Assembly: GCA_044353165.1 (NCBI GenBank)
Contig: JBILCM010000004.1
Coordinates: 8,055 to 72,054, forward strand
Direction: 5' to 3'
Source of the DNA: JBILCM01 sp044353165
Lineage (GTDB): Bacteria > Bacillota > Bacilli > Paenibacillales > YIM-B00363
DNA: 64,000 nt
Part shown: piece by piece, positions 1 to 8,468 of the stretch
How positions within the stretch are numbered: the stretch's first letter is position 1
How the letters are laid out: each line of letters begins with the position of its first letter
Notes under the pieces: model-generated
The model's input: only the letters and a program-made list of their open reading frames with translations
The model's database searches: none
What the model was told of the DNA's origin: nothing
Translations under genes and position numbers: made by a program

Positions 1-1080
1 ACAACGAGTGCTGTGACGACGGCAGCTGTAGATATTGTCCGGCCTAACACGATTTCAGAGTTAGTGGAAATCGCTTCACCGGCTGTCGTCAAAATCGAGA
101 CTTTCGCGAATCGATCGTCTATGCAAGGCGGGAACAGCAGATTCAGCGACGAATTTTTCCGTGAATTTTTTGGTGATTTTTTCGAGGTTCCCGATCAACA
201 GCCATCGCAACCAAACCAAGGGAATCTCGTGCAAGTAGGCGCGGGCTCAGGCTTCTTCTTCGATCCGAGCGGTTATATTCTGACGAACGAACACGTTGTA
301 CATGGCGCTACCGAAGTACGTGTCGTCGTTTCGGGACGTAAAGAGCCTTACAAAGCCAAAGTGCTTGGTACCGCATACGAGATGGATCTTGCCGTGCTGA
401 AAGTTGAGGGCGAGGGTTCCTTCCCGACGTTGCCGATGGGCAATTCAGAGAATATTCGTGTGGGGGATTGGGTCGTTGCCATCGGTAATCCTTATGAATT
501 CGATCACACCGTCACCGTAGGCGTGCTGTCTGCGAAGGAGCGAACCATTAAAATCCCAGATAGTGATGGAACCCGTAATTACCAGACGTTGCTCCAGACG
601 GACGCTTCGATTAATCCGGGCAATTCTGGCGGGCCGTTGCTCAATTTGAAAGGCGAAGTCATAGGTATCAATACGGCCGTCAATGCACAAGCTCAAGGCA
701 TCGGTTTCGCAATTCCAACGAGTACGGTGAGCGGCGTATTGGATTCACTAAAAGCAAACAAGGCTATTCCACGACCGTACATCGGTATTCGCATGGGCAA
801 TGTGCCGCAAGAATACGTGGCGGATTTGGGGTTAAAAAATACGAATGGCGCCTTTATCACAGAAGTGCTGTTCGGATCGCCTGCTTACAAGGCAGGGCTT
901 CAAGTGTATGATGTCGTGCTTGCTATTGATAACCAGGAGATTAAAGATGTCCAAGGACTGCAGAAAATCGTCAGCGGCAAGAAACCGGGCGATGAACTCA
1001 GCCTGAATGTGATGCGCAGCAAGAAGCAAATTTCGATACGTGTGATGGTAGGGGATATGAACATGCAAATTGCGCAATAA
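1..1080 (+). CDS. htrA: HtrA/DegP-family serine protease, 5'-truncated by window edge
   Basis: Trypsin-like serine protease plus C-terminal PDZ domain, the layout of membrane-anchored HtrA proteases that clear misfolded secreted proteins. Counting from the GTG at 13, the triad is His94 (TNEHVV), Asp125 (DLAVLK) and Ser205 (GNSGGP). The PDZ domain covers about residues 255-345. The frame is open to base 1 and no membrane anchor is visible, so the true start lies upstream and the GTG at 13 is probably internal. An intrinsic terminator follows, then a two-component pair, an arrangement that recalls CssRS control of htrA in Bacillus subtilis (inference). The family call is secure; the exact paralogue (HtrA, HtrB or YyxA) is not. 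Confidence 0.93.
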   Translation, partial: TTSAVTTAAVDIVRPNTISELVEIASPAVVKIETFANRSSMQGGNSRFSDEFFREFFGDFFEVPDQQPSQPNQGNLVQVGAGSGFFFDPSGYILTNEHVVHGATEVRVVVSGRKEPYKAKVLGTAYEMDLAVLKVEGEGSFPTLPMGNSENIRVGDWVVAIGNPYEFDHTVTVGVLSAKERTIKIPDSDGTRNYQTLLQTDASINPGNSGGPLLNLKGEVIGINTAVNAQAQGIGFAIPTSTVSGVLDSLKANKAIPRPYIGIRMGNVPQEYVADLGLKNTNGAFITEVLFGSPAYKAGLQVYDVVLAIDNQEIKDVQGLQKIVSGKKPGDELSLNVMRSKKQISIRVMVGDMNMQIAQ

Positions 1081-1101
1081 AGCTTAGATTTACGGTGGCA
1101 T

Positions 1102-1140
1102 AACGGCTTCAGACCGTTGCATGCTGCCTTCTTTTTTTTT
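1102..1140 (+). terminator. Intrinsic terminator after htrA
   Basis: A stem with an AACGG/CCGTT core (1102-1106 with 1114-1118) is extended by imperfect outer pairing and followed by nine T residues at 1132-1140. It separates htrA from the two-component genes. Confidence 0.75.
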
Positions 1141-1189
1141 AACATAGGAAGTAGAGATTGTATGTGTAGCGAAACAGGGGGGAGTTCCT

Positions 1190-1897
1190 GTGAAATCATC
1201 CATTCTTGTCATTGACGATGACGAGAAAATCACCTCCATGTTACGGCGGGGGCTGGCATTCGAAGGATACGGTGTGCGGACGGCTCGTAATGGTGCGGAA
1301 GGATTAGAGTCGATTCGGCAGCAAGAGCCGGATCTCCTTGTGCTTGATGTGATGATGCCAGGCATCGACGGTTGGGAGGTTTGCCGTCGCGTTCGGGAAG
1401 CAGGACTTCGAATGCCCATTCTGATGCTCACAGCGAAGGATGATGTAGGTGACCGGGTGCGCGGACTTGATGCTGGCGCAGATGATTATTTAATCAAACC
1501 GTTCGCACTTGAGGAATTGTTGGCGAGAATTCGCGCACTCATTAGGCGAATGGAGACAGTGTCATCACCTTCCACTGAGCGTGAGCCTTACCCTTGGATT
1601 TCATATGAAGATATTGAGCTGAATCCGGATACGCGGGAGGTTTTGCGGGGAAACCGTTCGATTGAATTAACAGCGAAGGAATATGATCTGTTGTTGCTGT
1701 TTTTGTCTAATCCACGCCGAGTGCTGTCACGTGACGTATTGATGGACAAAATTTGGGGTTTCGACTATAGCGGCGAATCGAACGTATTGGAAGTATATGT
1801 GGCGATGCTTCGCCAGAAGCTCGAAGAGGGCGGCGAACGGCGATTGATTCAGACGGTTCGCGGCACAGGTTATGTCCTTAGAGGAGATAAAACATGA
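1190..1897 (+). CDS. OmpR/PhoB-family response regulator
   Basis: A 235-residue response regulator. The N-terminal receiver domain has acidic residues at positions 9-11, phospho-acceptor Asp53 (LVLDVMMPG) and a conserved Lys in the LIKPF segment. A C-terminal winged-helix DNA-binding domain ends in the typical VRGTGYVL. The GTG start at 1190 is chosen because a GGGGGGAG ribosome binding site lies just upstream. Its stop overlaps the kinase start (ATGA), so the two are translationally coupled. The htrA gene immediately upstream suggests an envelope-stress circuit like CssRS, but this is context only; the targets are not shown. Confidence 0.93.
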   Translation: MKSSILVIDDDEKITSMLRRGLAFEGYGVRTARNGAEGLESIRQQEPDLLVLDVMMPGIDGWEVCRRVREAGLRMPILMLTAKDDVGDRVRGLDAGADDYLIKPFALEELLARIRALIRRMETVSSPSTEREPYPWISYEDIELNPDTREVLRGNRSIELTAKEYDLLLLFLSNPRRVLSRDVLMDKIWGFDYSGESNVLEVYVAMLRQKLEEGGERRLIQTVRGTGYVLRGDKT

Positions 1898-3417
1898 GCA
1901 TTCGGCTTCGACTTACGTTATGGTACACCGCGGTGCTTGGTGTGACCGTTATTGCTTGCAGTGCAGCCATCTACGTATTTGTCTCGTACGTATTGTATTC
2001 TGTTGAGAAACGAGAGATGCAATCGCTCGCAAACCGTGTCGTTGAAGATATTAGCGTACGGGAAAACCGAAGTTTATTTTTTGGATCGCGCATGACGCTG
2101 GAGCTTCCTGAGCTTAACGAGTTCCGCTATTCTCGCTATTATGTGCAAGTGGTGGATCAAGAAGGTCAAATTCGTGACCGGAATGCCAGTGTCAACTTAC
2201 CTGTACCGGAAGAAGCATTACGGCAAGAAGGTTTTCAGAAAAGTTTCTTTCAGGAACAACGCATCGAGTCCTATGTTTTCTTAATCCATAATTACCCCTT
2301 GATTATCGATAGTACCGCTGAGGGCGGATTGCAATACGTAGGTTTATTGCAGGTCGCTACGATGGTCAACGATATCGAACAAACATTGGCTTCCTTGCGC
2401 ACGATCTTGACGTTGGTCGGACTGACCGCCTTGGTGCTTGCTTCGACGCTGGGATGGTTTCTGGCCAAGAAAGCGTTACAACCGATTGAACTCGTGATTG
2501 GCGCAGCTGAACGGATCGGACAGGCCCAAGATTTACATCACCGGATACCTTACGAAGGACCTCAGGATGAAATCGGTCGGTTAACAGACACGGTGAATGG
2601 GATGTTAGGCCGAATTCAGCTAGCGTATCAAGAACTGGAAGAAGTCATTCGCGCACAGCGCCGATTCGTCTCTGATGCGTCCCACGAACTTCGCACGCCG
2701 CTAACGACCATTCGAGGGAACGCTGAATTGTTAGAGCGTATGTGGCATCGCTTGCAATCCGATGCGAATACGGATGTATCCGGCCCGTTCGTTGAAGCTG
2801 TTCGCGATATTGCTGATGAGGCTGAGCGAATGAGTCAACAAGTGAATGACTTGTTGGCGCTAGCCCGCGCGGATGCCGGGCGCACAATGGAGAAACAGCC
2901 CATTGCATTATTGCCGCTTGTTGAAGAGGTTGCGCGGAAAGCGAAATTATTGCCGCGCAGTGCGGCGTGGATCATGGGGGATTTGCTCCCATTAGAGGGC
3001 GCCCGCGTATCGGGGGACGGGGACTTGCTCCGGCAACTGTTGTTTATATTTATTGAGAATGCATTCAAGTATACCCCAACAGGTGCAGTCGAGATGAGCG
3101 CTATACATGATAATGATCGGAATAATATTGGCATACGCATACGCGATACCGGTATTGGCATGGACAAAGAAGATGTTCCGCACATCTTTGAACGCTTCTA
3201 TCGAGCGGATAAGTCTCGCGGAGAGACGGCTGGTACCGGACTAGGACTTGCTATTGCCCGCTGGATCATTGATGAACATGAAGGTTCGATCGAGGTGCTA
3301 ACGAAGAAAGGGGAAGGCTCATCGTTTATTATTTGGCTCCCCCTCATCTATGCGAGCGACACACAATTCGCTTATAATCAAAAGAAAGGGAGTGACACAA
3401 CGAATGGAAGTCATTAA
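1894..3417 (+). CDS. Sensor histidine kinase partner of the upstream regulator
   Basis: A 507-residue class I membrane histidine kinase. Transmembrane segments lie at about 10-34 and 168-190, flanking an extracytoplasmic sensor of about 130 residues. HAMP follows at about 190-245, then HisKA with phospho-acceptor His264 in SDASHELRTPL, then an ATPase domain with N (IENAFKYTP), G1 (DTGIGM) and G2 (GTGLGLAI) boxes. The start overlaps the regulator stop by 4 bp. The 3' end overlaps the ispH start by 14 bp, an unusual coupling of signalling to isoprenoid synthesis that may only reflect compactness. The stimulus is unknown; the htrA neighbour hints at secretion or cell-envelope stress. Confidence 0.93.
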   Translation: MSIRLRLTLWYTAVLGVTVIACSAAIYVFVSYVLYSVEKREMQSLANRVVEDISVRENRSLFFGSRMTLELPELNEFRYSRYYVQVVDQEGQIRDRNASVNLPVPEEALRQEGFQKSFFQEQRIESYVFLIHNYPLIIDSTAEGGLQYVGLLQVATMVNDIEQTLASLRTILTLVGLTALVLASTLGWFLAKKALQPIELVIGAAERIGQAQDLHHRIPYEGPQDEIGRLTDTVNGMLGRIQLAYQELEEVIRAQRRFVSDASHELRTPLTTIRGNAELLERMWHRLQSDANTDVSGPFVEAVRDIADEAERMSQQVNDLLALARADAGRTMEKQPIALLPLVEEVARKAKLLPRSAAWIMGDLLPLEGARVSGDGDLLRQLLFIFIENAFKYTPTGAVEMSAIHDNDRNNIGIRIRDTGIGMDKEDVPHIFERFYRADKSRGETAGTGLGLAIARWIIDEHEGSIEVLTKKGEGSSFIIWLPLIYASDTQFAYNQKKGSDTTNGSH

Positions 3418-4348
3418 AATTTCGCCGCGCGGATATTGTTACGGGGTTGTCGATGCGATGGTATTGGCGTTGCAGACAGCGCGAAACTTGAATTTGCCGC
3501 GGCCCATATATATTCTCGGTATGATTGTGCACAACGCGCATATTACAGATGCATTCGAACGGGAAGGCGTTATTACGCTGGATGGCCCGAACCGGTTGGA
3601 CATTCTCGAGCAAGTGGAGCGGGGCACGATTATTTTTACAGCGCATGGCGTATCGCCTGAAGTGCGTAAACGTGCGATCGAGAAAGGATTAACGGTCGTG
3701 GACGCGACGTGCCCCGATGTGACGAAGACGCACGATTTAATCCGTGAGAAGACAGCACTCGGTTACGAGATCATTTATATTGGCAAGAAAGGCCATCCTG
3801 AACCTGAAGGTGCCATCGGTGTGGCGCCAGACAAGGTGCATCTGATTGAGCGTGAAGATGAAATTGAAACGTTAGAGGTTCCGGCGAGCACGCGTGTGTT
3901 GGTGACGAATCAAACCACGATGAGTCAATGGGATATTCGTCATATTATGAAGAAGGTCATTGATCGATACCCACACGCTGAAATTCATAACGAGATTTGT
4001 CTGGCTACACAAGTACGACAAGAAGCCGTGGCCGAACAAGCAGCTCAGGCCGATTTGGTGATCGTCGTTGGGGACCCGCGCAGTAACAATTCCAACCGAT
4101 TGGCGCAAGTATCTGAGGAAATTGCTGGGGTCAAGGCTTATCGGATATCGGATGTGGGTGAATTGCGCCCCGAGTGGCTGAGCCATGTCCGCAAGGTGGG
4201 TGTCACATCCGGCGCATCCACGCCGACGCCTGTCACGAAGGAAGTCATTGCGTATTTGGAACAATTTCAACAACAAGACACTACAACTTGGGTGCCTGTT
4301 CGCACCTTGAATCCGGATAAGTTGTTGCCCACCGTCAAAGAGCGTTGA
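3404..4348 (+). CDS. ispH: 4-hydroxy-3-methylbut-2-enyl diphosphate reductase
   Basis: IspH (LytB) catalyses the last step of the MEP isoprenoid pathway, reducing HMBPP to IPP and DMAPP with a [4Fe-4S] cluster. The 314-residue protein has the three cluster cysteines, Cys12 (RGYCYG), Cys103 (DATCPDV) and Cys199 (NEICLAT), and the conserved VHN, AHG and HPE segments. A longer frame begins at 3350 inside the kinase gene. The ATG at 3404 is preferred because an AAAGGGAGTG ribosome binding site precedes it and the protein then starts at the family's usual N-terminus. The gene overlaps the kinase by 14 bp and may share its transcript. Confidence 0.96.
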   Translation: MEVIKISPRGYCYGVVDAMVLALQTARNLNLPRPIYILGMIVHNAHITDAFEREGVITLDGPNRLDILEQVERGTIIFTAHGVSPEVRKRAIEKGLTVVDATCPDVTKTHDLIREKTALGYEIIYIGKKGHPEPEGAIGVAPDKVHLIEREDEIETLEVPASTRVLVTNQTTMSQWDIRHIMKKVIDRYPHAEIHNEICLATQVRQEAVAEQAAQADLVIVVGDPRSNNSNRLAQVSEEIAGVKAYRISDVGELRPEWLSHVRKVGVTSGASTPTPVTKEVIAYLEQFQQQDTTTWVPVRTLNPDKLLPTVKER

Positions 4349-4363
4349 TCGTTTTTTTGAATA

Positions 4364-4392
4364 TTGACGGGAGCTTATTTTTCTATTATAAT
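4364..4392 (+). promoter_or_regulatory. Sigma-A promoter for the DAHP synthase gene
   Basis: TTGACG at 4364-4369 and a perfect TATAAT at 4387-4392 are separated by 17 bp. Transcription would begin near 4399, leaving a leader of about 100 nt that contains octamer repeats. Confidence 0.8.
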
Positions 4393-4404
4393 TTGCTTTA
4401 GTGA

Positions 4405-4460
4405 ATAAAAGCATAACAGCATAAAAGCATAAAAGCGAATACGCGCCGAAGTATAAAAGC
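4405..4460 (+). repeat. Octamer tandem repeat in the aroF leader
   Basis: ATAAAAGC occurs at 4405-4412, 4421-4428, 4429-4436 and again at 4453-4460; a one-mismatch copy (ATAACAGC) fills 4413-4420. The array lies between the predicted start site and the ribosome binding site. It may be replication slippage or a protein or RNA binding tract; no function can be assigned. Confidence 0.6.
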
Positions 4461-4498
4461 AAATCACAATCCAGATAAGAAGAAAAGGAGAGGTCAAG

Positions 4499-5527
4499 AT
4501 GATCGCAATATTAACGAATACCGCTGGGGAAGAGAAGATTCAGGAGGTCGTCCGGCTGATCGAGAAGCGTGGATTGCAAGCGCATGTCTCGAAGGGGACG
4601 GATCGCACCGTTGTGGGGATCATTGGCAAAGCCGAACCGATGTTGGCGGAACAACTCCGCCAAATGCAAGGCGTCGAGAATGTTGTTAAAATTTCCAAAT
4701 CCTATAAGTTGGCAAGCCGTGATTTTCACCCAGACGATACCGTCATCGAAATCAAAGGTGTCCGCATTGGAGGCGAAGAACTCGTTATCATGGGTGGTCC
4801 TTGCGCTGTCGAGTCCCGAGAACAGATAATGGAAATTGCTGCGCGCGTGAAGGCGTCTGGGGCACAAGTGTTGCGCGGCGGCGCGTTCAAACCACGAACA
4901 GGACCCTATAGTTTCCAAGGTGTCGGTGTTGAAGGTTTGGAATGGATGAAGGAAGCAGGCGACAAATACGGTCTTGTAACCATTACGGAAGTCATGACGC
5001 CAGAATATGTAGATGTATGCGCCCAATACGCAGATATTATGCAAGTGGGAACACGCAACATGCAGAATTTCGATCTGCTTCGCAAATTGGGTACTTGCGG
5101 CAGACCTGTACTCCTCAAGCGTGGATTTAGCGCGACCTATGACGAGTGGTTGAATGCAGCTGAATACATTCTTGCTGGCGGCAACCCCGATGTGATGCTT
5201 TGTGAGCGCGGTATTCGTACGTTCGAGACCTATACACGCAACACGCTAGACTTATCGGCGATCCCCGTCATGAAACAGTTAAGCCATCTTCCGGTTATCT
5301 CAGACCCTAGCCATGGCACAGGACGGAGAGAATTGGTAGCGACCATGACGAAGGCATCCGTTGCAGCCGGTGCTGATGGGCTAATCATTGAGATGCATAC
5401 CGATCCAGATAACTCCATGACGGGCGATGGTGTTCAATCGCTATTTCCAGACCAATTCGACACGTTATTGCGTGAATTGGGTCAGCTCGCGCCGCTCGTC
5501 GGCAAGACATTCAACGCAGGAATATAA
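4499..5527 (+). CDS. aroF: 3-deoxy-7-phosphoheptulonate synthase (type I-beta)
   Basis: DAHP synthase condenses phosphoenolpyruvate with erythrose-4-phosphate, opening the shikimate pathway to aromatic amino acids. The 342 residues comprise an N-terminal ferredoxin-like regulatory segment of about 70 residues, as in Thermotoga-type enzymes, and a catalytic TIM barrel. Visible barrel motifs are GGPCAVES, LRGGAFKPRTGPYSFQG, the VGTRNMQN strand, LLKRG and SDPSHGTGRR. An AGGAGAGG ribosome binding site precedes the ATG. It is monocistronic, with its own promoter. No chorismate mutase domain is fused, unlike Bacillus subtilis AroA. Confidence 0.95.
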   Translation: MIAILTNTAGEEKIQEVVRLIEKRGLQAHVSKGTDRTVVGIIGKAEPMLAEQLRQMQGVENVVKISKSYKLASRDFHPDDTVIEIKGVRIGGEELVIMGGPCAVESREQIMEIAARVKASGAQVLRGGAFKPRTGPYSFQGVGVEGLEWMKEAGDKYGLVTITEVMTPEYVDVCAQYADIMQVGTRNMQNFDLLRKLGTCGRPVLLKRGFSATYDEWLNAAEYILAGGNPDVMLCERGIRTFETYTRNTLDLSAIPVMKQLSHLPVISDPSHGTGRRELVATMTKASVAAGADGLIIEMHTDPDNSMTGDGVQSLFPDQFDTLLRELGQLAPLVGKTFNAGI

Positions 5528-5546
5528 CCCGGAATTCAATTGTTCC

Positions 5547-5605
5547 CGGCTACTTCACACAGAGGGTGTGGGACGAACCTTCTGAATGATGTAGCCGTAT
5601 TTTTA
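5547..5605 (+). terminator. Probable terminator after aroF
   Basis: CGGCTAC (5547-5553) pairs with GTAGCCG (5591-5597), enclosing an inner CACAC/GTGTG hairpin, and is followed by a short T-rich tract (5600-5604). The long loop makes the call moderate. Confidence 0.5.
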
Positions 5606-5649
5606 TGTTGTGAACGTTTACATCCCGAAAGATGTAAGTATACCTTACA
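5606..5649 (+). promoter_or_regulatory. Tandem GlnR/TnrA-like operator boxes
   Basis: The box at 5633-5649 (TGTAAGTATACCTTACA) matches the GlnR/TnrA consensus TGTNA-N7-TNACA exactly. A second box at 5606-5622 matches with one deviation (TGTTG in the left half). The centres are 27 bp apart and the downstream box ends 6 bp before the -35 element, as expected for nitrogen-source repression of glnA. Confidence 0.7.
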
Positions 5650-5655
5650 CAGCTA

Positions 5656-5684
5656 TTGACGCTGTCCATCTGTGCGTTTATAAT
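5656..5684 (+). promoter_or_regulatory. Sigma-A promoter for glnA
   Basis: TTGACG (5656-5661), a 17-bp spacer and TATAAT (5679-5684). The leader then contains an 8-bp perfect hairpin at 5703-5723 (GTAAATTG, 5-nt loop, CAATTTAC), close to the expected 5' end of the mRNA. Confidence 0.8.
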
Positions 5685-5765
5685 TATCAGCAAGATTGGG
5701 GAGTAAATTGATTAACAATTTACGCTTTTAACTTAAAAAACGTTCGGAAATGGGAGGTTTTTTGC

Positions 5766-7190
5766 ATGTCAGCTCAAAGCGTTCTGCAACTTATCAAAGA
5801 AAAAAATATTGAATGGGTGGATTTCCGCTTTGTAGGTTTATCCGGTAAAGCACAACACATCTCTTTGCCAGCAGTCGAAATTGACGAAGAAACTTTCGTT
5901 AACGGCGTTGCCTTCGATGGTTCCTCCATCCCAGGGTTCCGTGGTATCGAGAATTCTGACATGGTCATGATGCCAGACACAGAAACAGCTTATGTAGATC
6001 CATTCACGCAACACCCAACCTTAATTGTGATGTGTGACATCGTAACGGCTGAAGGTGAAGCTTACGATCGTGATCCGCGTGGTATTGCCCTTAAAGCAGA
6101 AGCATACTTAAAATCAACAGGAATTGGTACAGCGGCATATTTCGGTCCTGAGTCCGAGTTCTTCATCTTCGATGATGTTCGTTATGAATCCGGAATGAAC
6201 AAATCGTATTTCGAAGTCGATTCGGAAGAAGCGGCTTGGAATACGGGTCGTAAAGAAGAAGGCGGGAACCTTGGATTCAAAGTCCCGGTTAAAGGCGGTT
6301 ATGTTCCAGTTCAGCCTGTGGACACGCAACAAGACATTCGTAGTGAAATGTGTCGACTGATGATGGAAGCAGGCATTCGCATCGACCGTCATCATCACGA
6401 AGTGGCTACTGCAGGACAAGGTGAAATCAACTTCCGCTTCGATACATTAACAAAGACAGCTGACAATCTGTTGAAGTACAAATACATCGTACACAACACA
6501 GCTCGCCAATACGGTAAAACTGCAACCTTCATGCCTAAACCGTTATTCGGTGATAATGGAAGCGGCATGCACGTGCACCAATCCATTTTTGACGGTGGAA
6601 CTCCTTTGTTCTATGAGAAAGGTACATATGCGAATATGAGCGAGATGGCGATGCATTATATCGGCGGCATCCTTCATCACGCACCAGCCATTATCGCATT
6701 CACCAATCCAAGCACGAATTCGTACAAGCGTCTTGTGCCAGGTTATGAAGCGCCAGTAAATCTCGTATTCTCCAAGGGGAACCGTTCAGCAGCAGTCCGT
6801 ATTCCGATTGCGGCTGTCACACCCAAAGGCGCGCGCATTGAATTCCGTACGCCGGACTCTACAGCAAACCCATACCTTGCTTTCGCTGCCATGTTGATGG
6901 CGGGACTTGATGGGATCAAGAACAAGATTGACCCGACCAAACTTGGTTACGGACCGATCGACAAGAACATCTACGAATTGTCTGACGAAGACAAGAAAGA
7001 AATTCGCAGTGTGCCGGGCTCACTCGACGAAGCACTTGATGCATTGCTTGCGGATCATGAATTCTTGACAGCAGGGGACGTCTTCACGAAAGAATTTATC
7101 GAGAACTATGTTGATTACAAGCGTTCCGAAGCGAAATCGGTTGCGATTCGCCCGCATCCATTGGAGTATTCATTGTACTACGATTGCTAA
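5766..7190 (+). CDS. glnA: Glutamine synthetase, GSI-beta type
   Basis: Type I glutamine synthetase, the dodecameric enzyme making glutamine from glutamate, ammonia and ATP. Visible family motifs are VAFDGSSIPGF, FGPESEFFIFD, the HHHEVATAGQGEINFRF region, NGSGMHVHQS, NPSTNSYKRL and RTPDSTANPYLAFAA. At 474 residues it is longer than Bacillus GlnA (444). It has the GSI-beta C-terminus, with Tyr403 in KNIYELSDED aligning with the adenylylated Tyr of the Escherichia coli enzyme, and ends HPLEYSLYYDC. A GGGAGG ribosome binding site precedes the ATG. No glnR lies upstream, unlike the usual glnRA operon, yet GlnR/TnrA-like boxes are present. Confidence 0.96.
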   Translation: MSAQSVLQLIKEKNIEWVDFRFVGLSGKAQHISLPAVEIDEETFVNGVAFDGSSIPGFRGIENSDMVMMPDTETAYVDPFTQHPTLIVMCDIVTAEGEAYDRDPRGIALKAEAYLKSTGIGTAAYFGPESEFFIFDDVRYESGMNKSYFEVDSEEAAWNTGRKEEGGNLGFKVPVKGGYVPVQPVDTQQDIRSEMCRLMMEAGIRIDRHHHEVATAGQGEINFRFDTLTKTADNLLKYKYIVHNTARQYGKTATFMPKPLFGDNGSGMHVHQSIFDGGTPLFYEKGTYANMSEMAMHYIGGILHHAPAIIAFTNPSTNSYKRLVPGYEAPVNLVFSKGNRSAAVRIPIAAVTPKGARIEFRTPDSTANPYLAFAAMLMAGLDGIKNKIDPTKLGYGPIDKNIYELSDEDKKEIRSVPGSLDEALDALLADHEFLTAGDVFTKEFIENYVDYKRSEAKSVAIRPHPLEYSLYYDC

Positions 7191-7231
7191 TTGCATGATT
7201 TGATACATCCATAGCACTTATCGATTTCCTT

Positions 7232-7280
7232 CTTCCTCGGCAGCTCGTCCTACGACACTGCCGGGGAAGTTTTCTGTTTT
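7232..7280 (+). terminator. Intrinsic terminator after glnA
   Basis: A 12-bp stem with one G-U pair (7232-7243 with 7258-7269), followed by the T-rich stretch TTTTCTGTTTT. Confidence 0.85.
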
Positions 7281-7379
7281 GTCATGGTTTGTCGAGGATT
7301 GTGCTTGAATGGATGCTTGTGGATTGATAAGATAGAATGTATTGATAACGCCAAAATATACATAATGGGAGTGGAACAA

Positions 7380-8468
7380 GTGGTCAAACGCGCGCATAAC
7401 TTTAATGCAGGGCCGGCAGCGTTGCCGCTAGAAGTACTACAGATGGCTGCTGAACAAATGACCGATTTCGATGGTACAGGCATGTCGGTAATGGAGATGT
7501 CGCACCGCAGCGCAACCTATGAACGGGTCCACGAAGAGACACAACAGTTATTTCGTCAGTTGTTCGGGGTGCCTGATGCATATAAAATCTTGTTCTTGCA
7601 AGGCGGAGCCAGTACCCAATTTGCCATGGTACCGATGAATCTGTTGCTTCCCGGACAGAAGGCAGCTTATGTGGTGTCAGGCTCTTGGGGTATTAAAGCG
7701 CATAAAGAAGCCCAATTGTTCGGTGAAGCGGTTGTTGCGGCAACTTCCAAATCAACAGGCTTCCGTAGCGTTCCAGATCTCACAGGATTGTCGTGGGATC
7801 ACAATGCAGCCTATGCACATATCACCACCAATGAAACGATTGAAGGCGTCCAGTTCCAGACGATTCCTGACGTGGGGAATATCCCCTTGGTTGCCGACAT
7901 GTCGAGTGATATTCTCAGTCGTCCGATGGACGTGTCGAAGTTTGCGCTTATCTACGCAGGGGCGCAGAAAAATTTGGGTCCATCGGGTGTAACCGTGGTG
8001 ATGGTCAAAGAAGAACTTGTCCAAAGTTCACCCGATCACCTCGCCACGATGCTGCGATATGACACCCATGCGAGCAACAACTCGTTGTATAACACACCGC
8101 CGTCGTTCTCGGTGTATTTTATGAATCTGGTGTTGCGCTGGATTGAAGCGCAGGGTGGATTAGTCGCCATCGAAGCGGCCAATCGGGCCAAAACCGATCT
8201 CATCTATCGAGCCATCGATGAAAGTAACGGTTTTTACAGCGGTCATGCGGAGACGGCGTATCGTTCGCGGATGAATGTTACGTTCCGTTTACATAGCGAG
8301 GACAATGAGAAGAAGTTTCTCAAAGAAGCAGAAGCAGCCGGTTTCGTTGGATTGAAGGGACATCGCAGTGTCGGCGGGTGCCGCGCATCGACTTACAACG
8401 CCGTGCCCTATGCGTCGTGCGCAGCATTGGCGGAGTTCATGACGGATTTCTGGAAGAAACACCAATAG
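7380..8468 (+). CDS. serC: Phosphoserine aminotransferase
   Basis: SerC is a PLP-dependent class V aminotransferase converting 3-phosphohydroxypyruvate to phosphoserine in serine synthesis. The N-terminus HNFNAGPAALP and the PLP-lysine region YAGAQKNLGPSGVTVV are diagnostic, and the C-terminus GHRSVGGCRASTYNA is typical. The frame extends upstream to 7284. The GTG at 7380 is preferred because GGGAGTGG lies 5 nt before it and it gives 362 residues, the usual length; an ATG at 7365 is the alternative. The 3' end overlaps the convergent response-regulator gene by 32 bp. No serA or serB is adjacent. Confidence 0.95.
   Translation: MVKRAHNFNAGPAALPLEVLQMAAEQMTDFDGTGMSVMEMSHRSATYERVHEETQQLFRQLFGVPDAYKILFLQGGASTQFAMVPMNLLLPGQKAAYVVSGSWGIKAHKEAQLFGEAVVAATSKSTGFRSVPDLTGLSWDHNAAYAHITTNETIEGVQFQTIPDVGNIPLVADMSSDILSRPMDVSKFALIYAGAQKNLGPSGVTVVMVKEELVQSSPDHLATMLRYDTHASNNSLYNTPPSFSVYFMNLVLRWIEAQGGLVAIEAANRAKTDLIYRAIDESNGFYSGHAETAYRSRMNVTFRLHSEDNEKKFLKEAEAAGFVGLKGHRSVGGCRASTYNAVPYASCAALAEFMTDFWKKHQ

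Noticed and set aside
3350..3403. N-terminal extension of ispH inside the kinase gene
   Set aside because: The extra 18 residues do not fit IspH, and the ATG at 3404 has a good ribosome binding site and family-typical start.
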